This document shows, piece after piece, positions 61,263-64,000 of a stretch of 64,000 bases of DNA. The number at the start of each line of letters is the position of its first letter. The stretch's first letter is position 1. The stretch covers positions 19,775,659 through 19,839,658 of the forward strand of contig OW387140.1 of the NCBI GenBank assembly GCA_936440205.1. The letters run 5' to 3'. The stretch comes from Lepidonotus clava (Eukaryota; Annelida; Polychaeta; Phyllodocida; Polynoidae). A program made the position numbers and the translations under genes. The notes under the pieces are model-generated. The model worked only from the letters and a program-made list of their open reading frames with translations, ran no database searches and was not told the DNA's origin.

Positions 61263-63250
61263 TCAACTTGGCAGAGCTTGTTATAGATTAAAAAAATGTT
61301 GTTACACGAAAACGTTTTCACTAATTTACTGAGAAGGGTCTCACTAGAATCGTTCATGTGTGAGTATAAAGCATTTCACCCGAAAATTCTGACTGATTAC
61401 CTCATCATTCGCTAATAACTGGTGGCATATGGCAGCACACAAGAAGATGAAAAAGAATGCGCTGATATCAATTACCACTGGGAATTCTATATTACTAGGA
61501 GCTGCCAGGAAAGTAATCCTTTGAGCTTCCCAGCACGATTAGAGGGCAGCAATATACATCCCAGACAGTAGGCTGATTTGCACAGTATGGATAGTGCCAG
61601 GAAGTGTAGGTTGGTTAGGTGGGCGAATGTAGAGGTTAATACTACATTAGGGGGCAGATAAATATCTATGTCCTTAAGAAATCTGACATTCTCTGAGTGC
61701 ATGCAGAGAAGCAGTGGGGGAGTGGACTCCTAGGTAGAGAAGATGGGTAGATGGGTACATGGAGATGCTGATAACGTGTGGTTTAGTTTACGTGACATCA
61801 TCAGTAGTACTGGGCATAAACAGACAGCCTGACAACCACTGGTGTTTAAATCTGCTGCGAATCGGTATCCAAATGGCTATTCCTCTACTCCCCTTTCACT
61901 TTAACACACCAAAGTTAGTGTATGGTACGTATATAGTAGACTCAATATTGTAGACGTGATAACTCTTCTTTCCATCATTTTTAATATATCTCTTAACATT
62001 TTCTGTTTCAAGGTATCGGCGTTTCAGATATTCTTGAGGGGGAGGGGACAAGTCACAACTTCTATTCATGCATTCAAGTGTGCTATGACAAAATGTGTTT
62101 GTATCGTGACCGTTACCCCTGTAAGCATTCAGAGCGTTATTTATAGACATGCACACGTCAATTTACAAAGGCGCATACAGTGCCAGACCATTGGGTGTGT
62201 GGTGAGAATGGTTTGTGCTGTAAATCCCCATTACCTCCCTTTTCTGGGGTGATATTTAACAGCTGTACGCCAACCCTCCCCCTCCAACCTCCTTAGCGTC
62301 AATTCCTCCCGCCCCCAACTACCGTCTGTTTGCTCCACACGTTTCTTCGCACTATTTTCCCACTCTGGGGTCTTGAGAAATGGTGCAACTCAACAAGTGA
62401 CAGCATCATTTCCGATATGTACAAATAAGCCAATTCCAGTTTCATAAACATTGGATTGTAACATAGAATATCCTTAGATATAATATTTTCAGGTCCTATC
62501 GTAAGTCACGGTAACCTTGAATAACATGAGTTGATAATTGTGATTTTGTTCAGCAATTGCAGATACTGCTTGCTAAGTGCAATGGTCTTAGTAAATAATG
62601 CTTAAGGCTAGCAGCTTGATTCTTAATGCCCCACCATCCATTACCCTATAGCACCGCGTTTTGATTGCCCTGCAAAGTTATATGGTTAACTACTGGTCAT
62701 ATCTATGAAGTCAGAGTGTTATAGCAACAATTGGTTTTCTGTTAAATTCCAAAAAAAAAGAACATAGCCAAATTATTGTAAATCAATCGAAATTATTTCA
62801 AAGTGAAAAATAATATCTAATCAATTATTTTCAATAACATAGAAAGGGATTTGTCTTTTCCATCTGATCATGCTATGTGTGGGTTGCTATGAAACATAAA
62901 CAGTTAATGTGACGCACAGCTCTGTCTTATTTTTACGGTGAATTGTTATTTTCTATTATATGATAAGGGACACGTTTATACCAATATAATCCTAGTATAT
63001 TCACAAAACTGTTGACCTCTTTTACGCCATATTTCCCAGATTATACCAAAACATCCACCTCAACCGCCTGCCCCCCAAACCACTTTCCTCCCGTGCCAAA
63101 TCTTGCCAACTTTCTGGTGTACATAATCCTGAGCCAAAAACGTGCCCGTTGAATGCATTGAGGCAGTTGACTCAGAAAATGTGCCGGCAGTGAGGTGTGG
63201 GTGCGCGGGGCGGCCGGCCCTCACGTGCCGCACCAGATGTAGGCCTACCA
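61263..63250. other. No supportable gene
   Basis: AT-rich unique DNA with short random frames. Probably an intron of, or the space upstream of, the large gene. Confidence 0.45.
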
Positions 63251-63268
63251 AGGTCTGCTCCCACTCAC

Positions 63269-63316
63269 ACACGGCTTTACCAGGCACGCCTGGCAAAGCT
63301 TCTCCTCCACAGACAG
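63269..63316 (-). CDS. Possible further upstream exon of the large gene
   Basis: Within a GC-rich patch (63,050-63,320) an acceptor GATCCGCAG precedes 63,316 and a perfect donor GTGAGT follows 63,269. The in-phase frame reads LSVEEKLCQACLVKPC, 16 codons, and would join the proposed small exon at 60,223 in phase 0. The Cys spacing (CxxCxxxxC) is notable but too short to name. Overlapping frames are open on both strands. Confidence 0.3.
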
Positions 63317-63369
63317 CTGCGGATCGGCTGAGTGTAATTTACAAAACTCAAATAAAATGTTAAAGCGCG

Positions 63370-64000
63370 CTCAATAAAGTAAGGTTACCCGGACGACATC
63401 CTGAGTCAGGGGTAGGAGAAAGGTACACTGCAAATTCTTCCGTAAGTTGACCAATATAACTTGAGACCCCCTTTTCAGTATAGTATTTGATTTGCATTAT
63501 CATGATGCAAATCAAATATTATTTCTCAATCAAAATATGATGAATCATACTGAAAGGCCTGTTCTCTTTTCTTTGAGGATGAAAGAGTACAGTATTGGGG
63601 TGTAATTAAACAATTTGTTATTTAACAGACGACCTAAAAAGGTGCCGTCAATAAGTCTTTTCTAAACTAGAACTGATTCAATTTTCTATAGATGAAGTGA
63701 ATATTACACATTCAAATAAATTCCCTCCAGATATTGTCTTAGAAATTTATTATATAAATATAAATGCTATACGTTTTGGTTGAGATCAGACTGGTTAAAT
63801 CAGGTGAACGGACCGTGTGTTGTACCCGGTAGACTGATAATTCATTGACAGAAACACAACCATAGCAGGCAAGAAAAGGCAAGAAAGTACAACACATCTG
63901 TGTGCTTTGGATACCTTCACAGTATCAGTCATTGGTCTAATGAGAAAGTATTTTTTAGTGTGTGTCTCAACTGTGTTTTTCCGATAGAGTTTCTCGTATT
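63370..64000. other. No feature seen
   Basis: AT-rich DNA. A short inverted repeat (ATTTGATTTGCATTAT against ATGCAAATCAAATATT) around 63,485-63,520 holds an octamer-like ATGCAAAT site. Nothing else was seen. Confidence 0.4.

Overview
This is a window of eukaryotic, almost certainly marine-invertebrate nuclear DNA. It is AT-rich and gene-poor, with long introns, GT-AG splice sites, many short inverted-repeat (MITE-type) DNA elements, a tRNA-derived SINE, poly-C runs and microsatellites. The SINE layout (tRNA-like head, tail ending in AACC repeats) and the scattered short repeats containing GCGGATCCAG suggest a lophotrochozoan, most likely a mollusc. That is a judgement from general appearance, not proof. 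No bacterial, organellar, CRISPR or rRNA features were seen.

Coding content is sparse, and the well-supported genes are all on the minus strand. The best is a multi-exon gene reading leftward from at least 59.1 kb (perhaps 63.3 kb) to its stop at 37,193. Its exons at 59,019-59,101, 55,330-55,492, 54,394-54,645, 53,797-53,964 and 37,193-39,621 join with consistent reading phase. The last exon encodes about 808 residues: a short ordered start, about 650 disordered residues and an ordered C-terminal domain of about 117 residues. The upstream exons suggest an alternating beta/alpha (vWA- or Rossmann-like) fold. I do not recognise the family.

A second minus-strand gene ends in an exon at 24,088-24,278 with a poly(A) signal at 23,815. 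Candidate upstream exons at 29.1 and 30.2 kb fit its phase. A third minus-strand gene probably starts with a 16-codon exon at 21,395-21,443 below a GC-rich promoter block. It may run leftward to candidate exons at 17.9 kb, 0.34-0.51 kb (histidine-rich) and the window edge. Weak plus-strand exon candidates lie at 6.7-6.95, 31.5 and 48.2 kb.

Repeats carry the clearest new structure. (1) A TA-flanked MITE family has one copy at 22,066-23,704 split by a different 1.1 kb inverted-repeat element, and an intact copy at 52,091-52,735 in the opposite orientation. (2) A SINE with a 10 bp target duplication (48,678-50,138) is split by a 1,135 bp inverted-repeat element flanked by CTAG, which itself holds three apparently identical 159 bp tandem units. 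(3) A MITE at 46,668-47,067 is split by a 146 bp GCGGATCCAG element with a GTTA duplication. (4) An A-B-A arrangement at 35,254-35,600 has a B segment that recurs at 31,661-31,821. Other items are a 60-68 bp minisatellite (4.15-4.8 kb), fold-back MITEs at 5.1, 18.1 and 19.2 kb, and four promoter- or insulator-like motif clusters (3.1, 11.7, 29.5 and 36.4 kb). Most of the rest is unique AT-rich intron or intergenic DNA with no gene that I can support.
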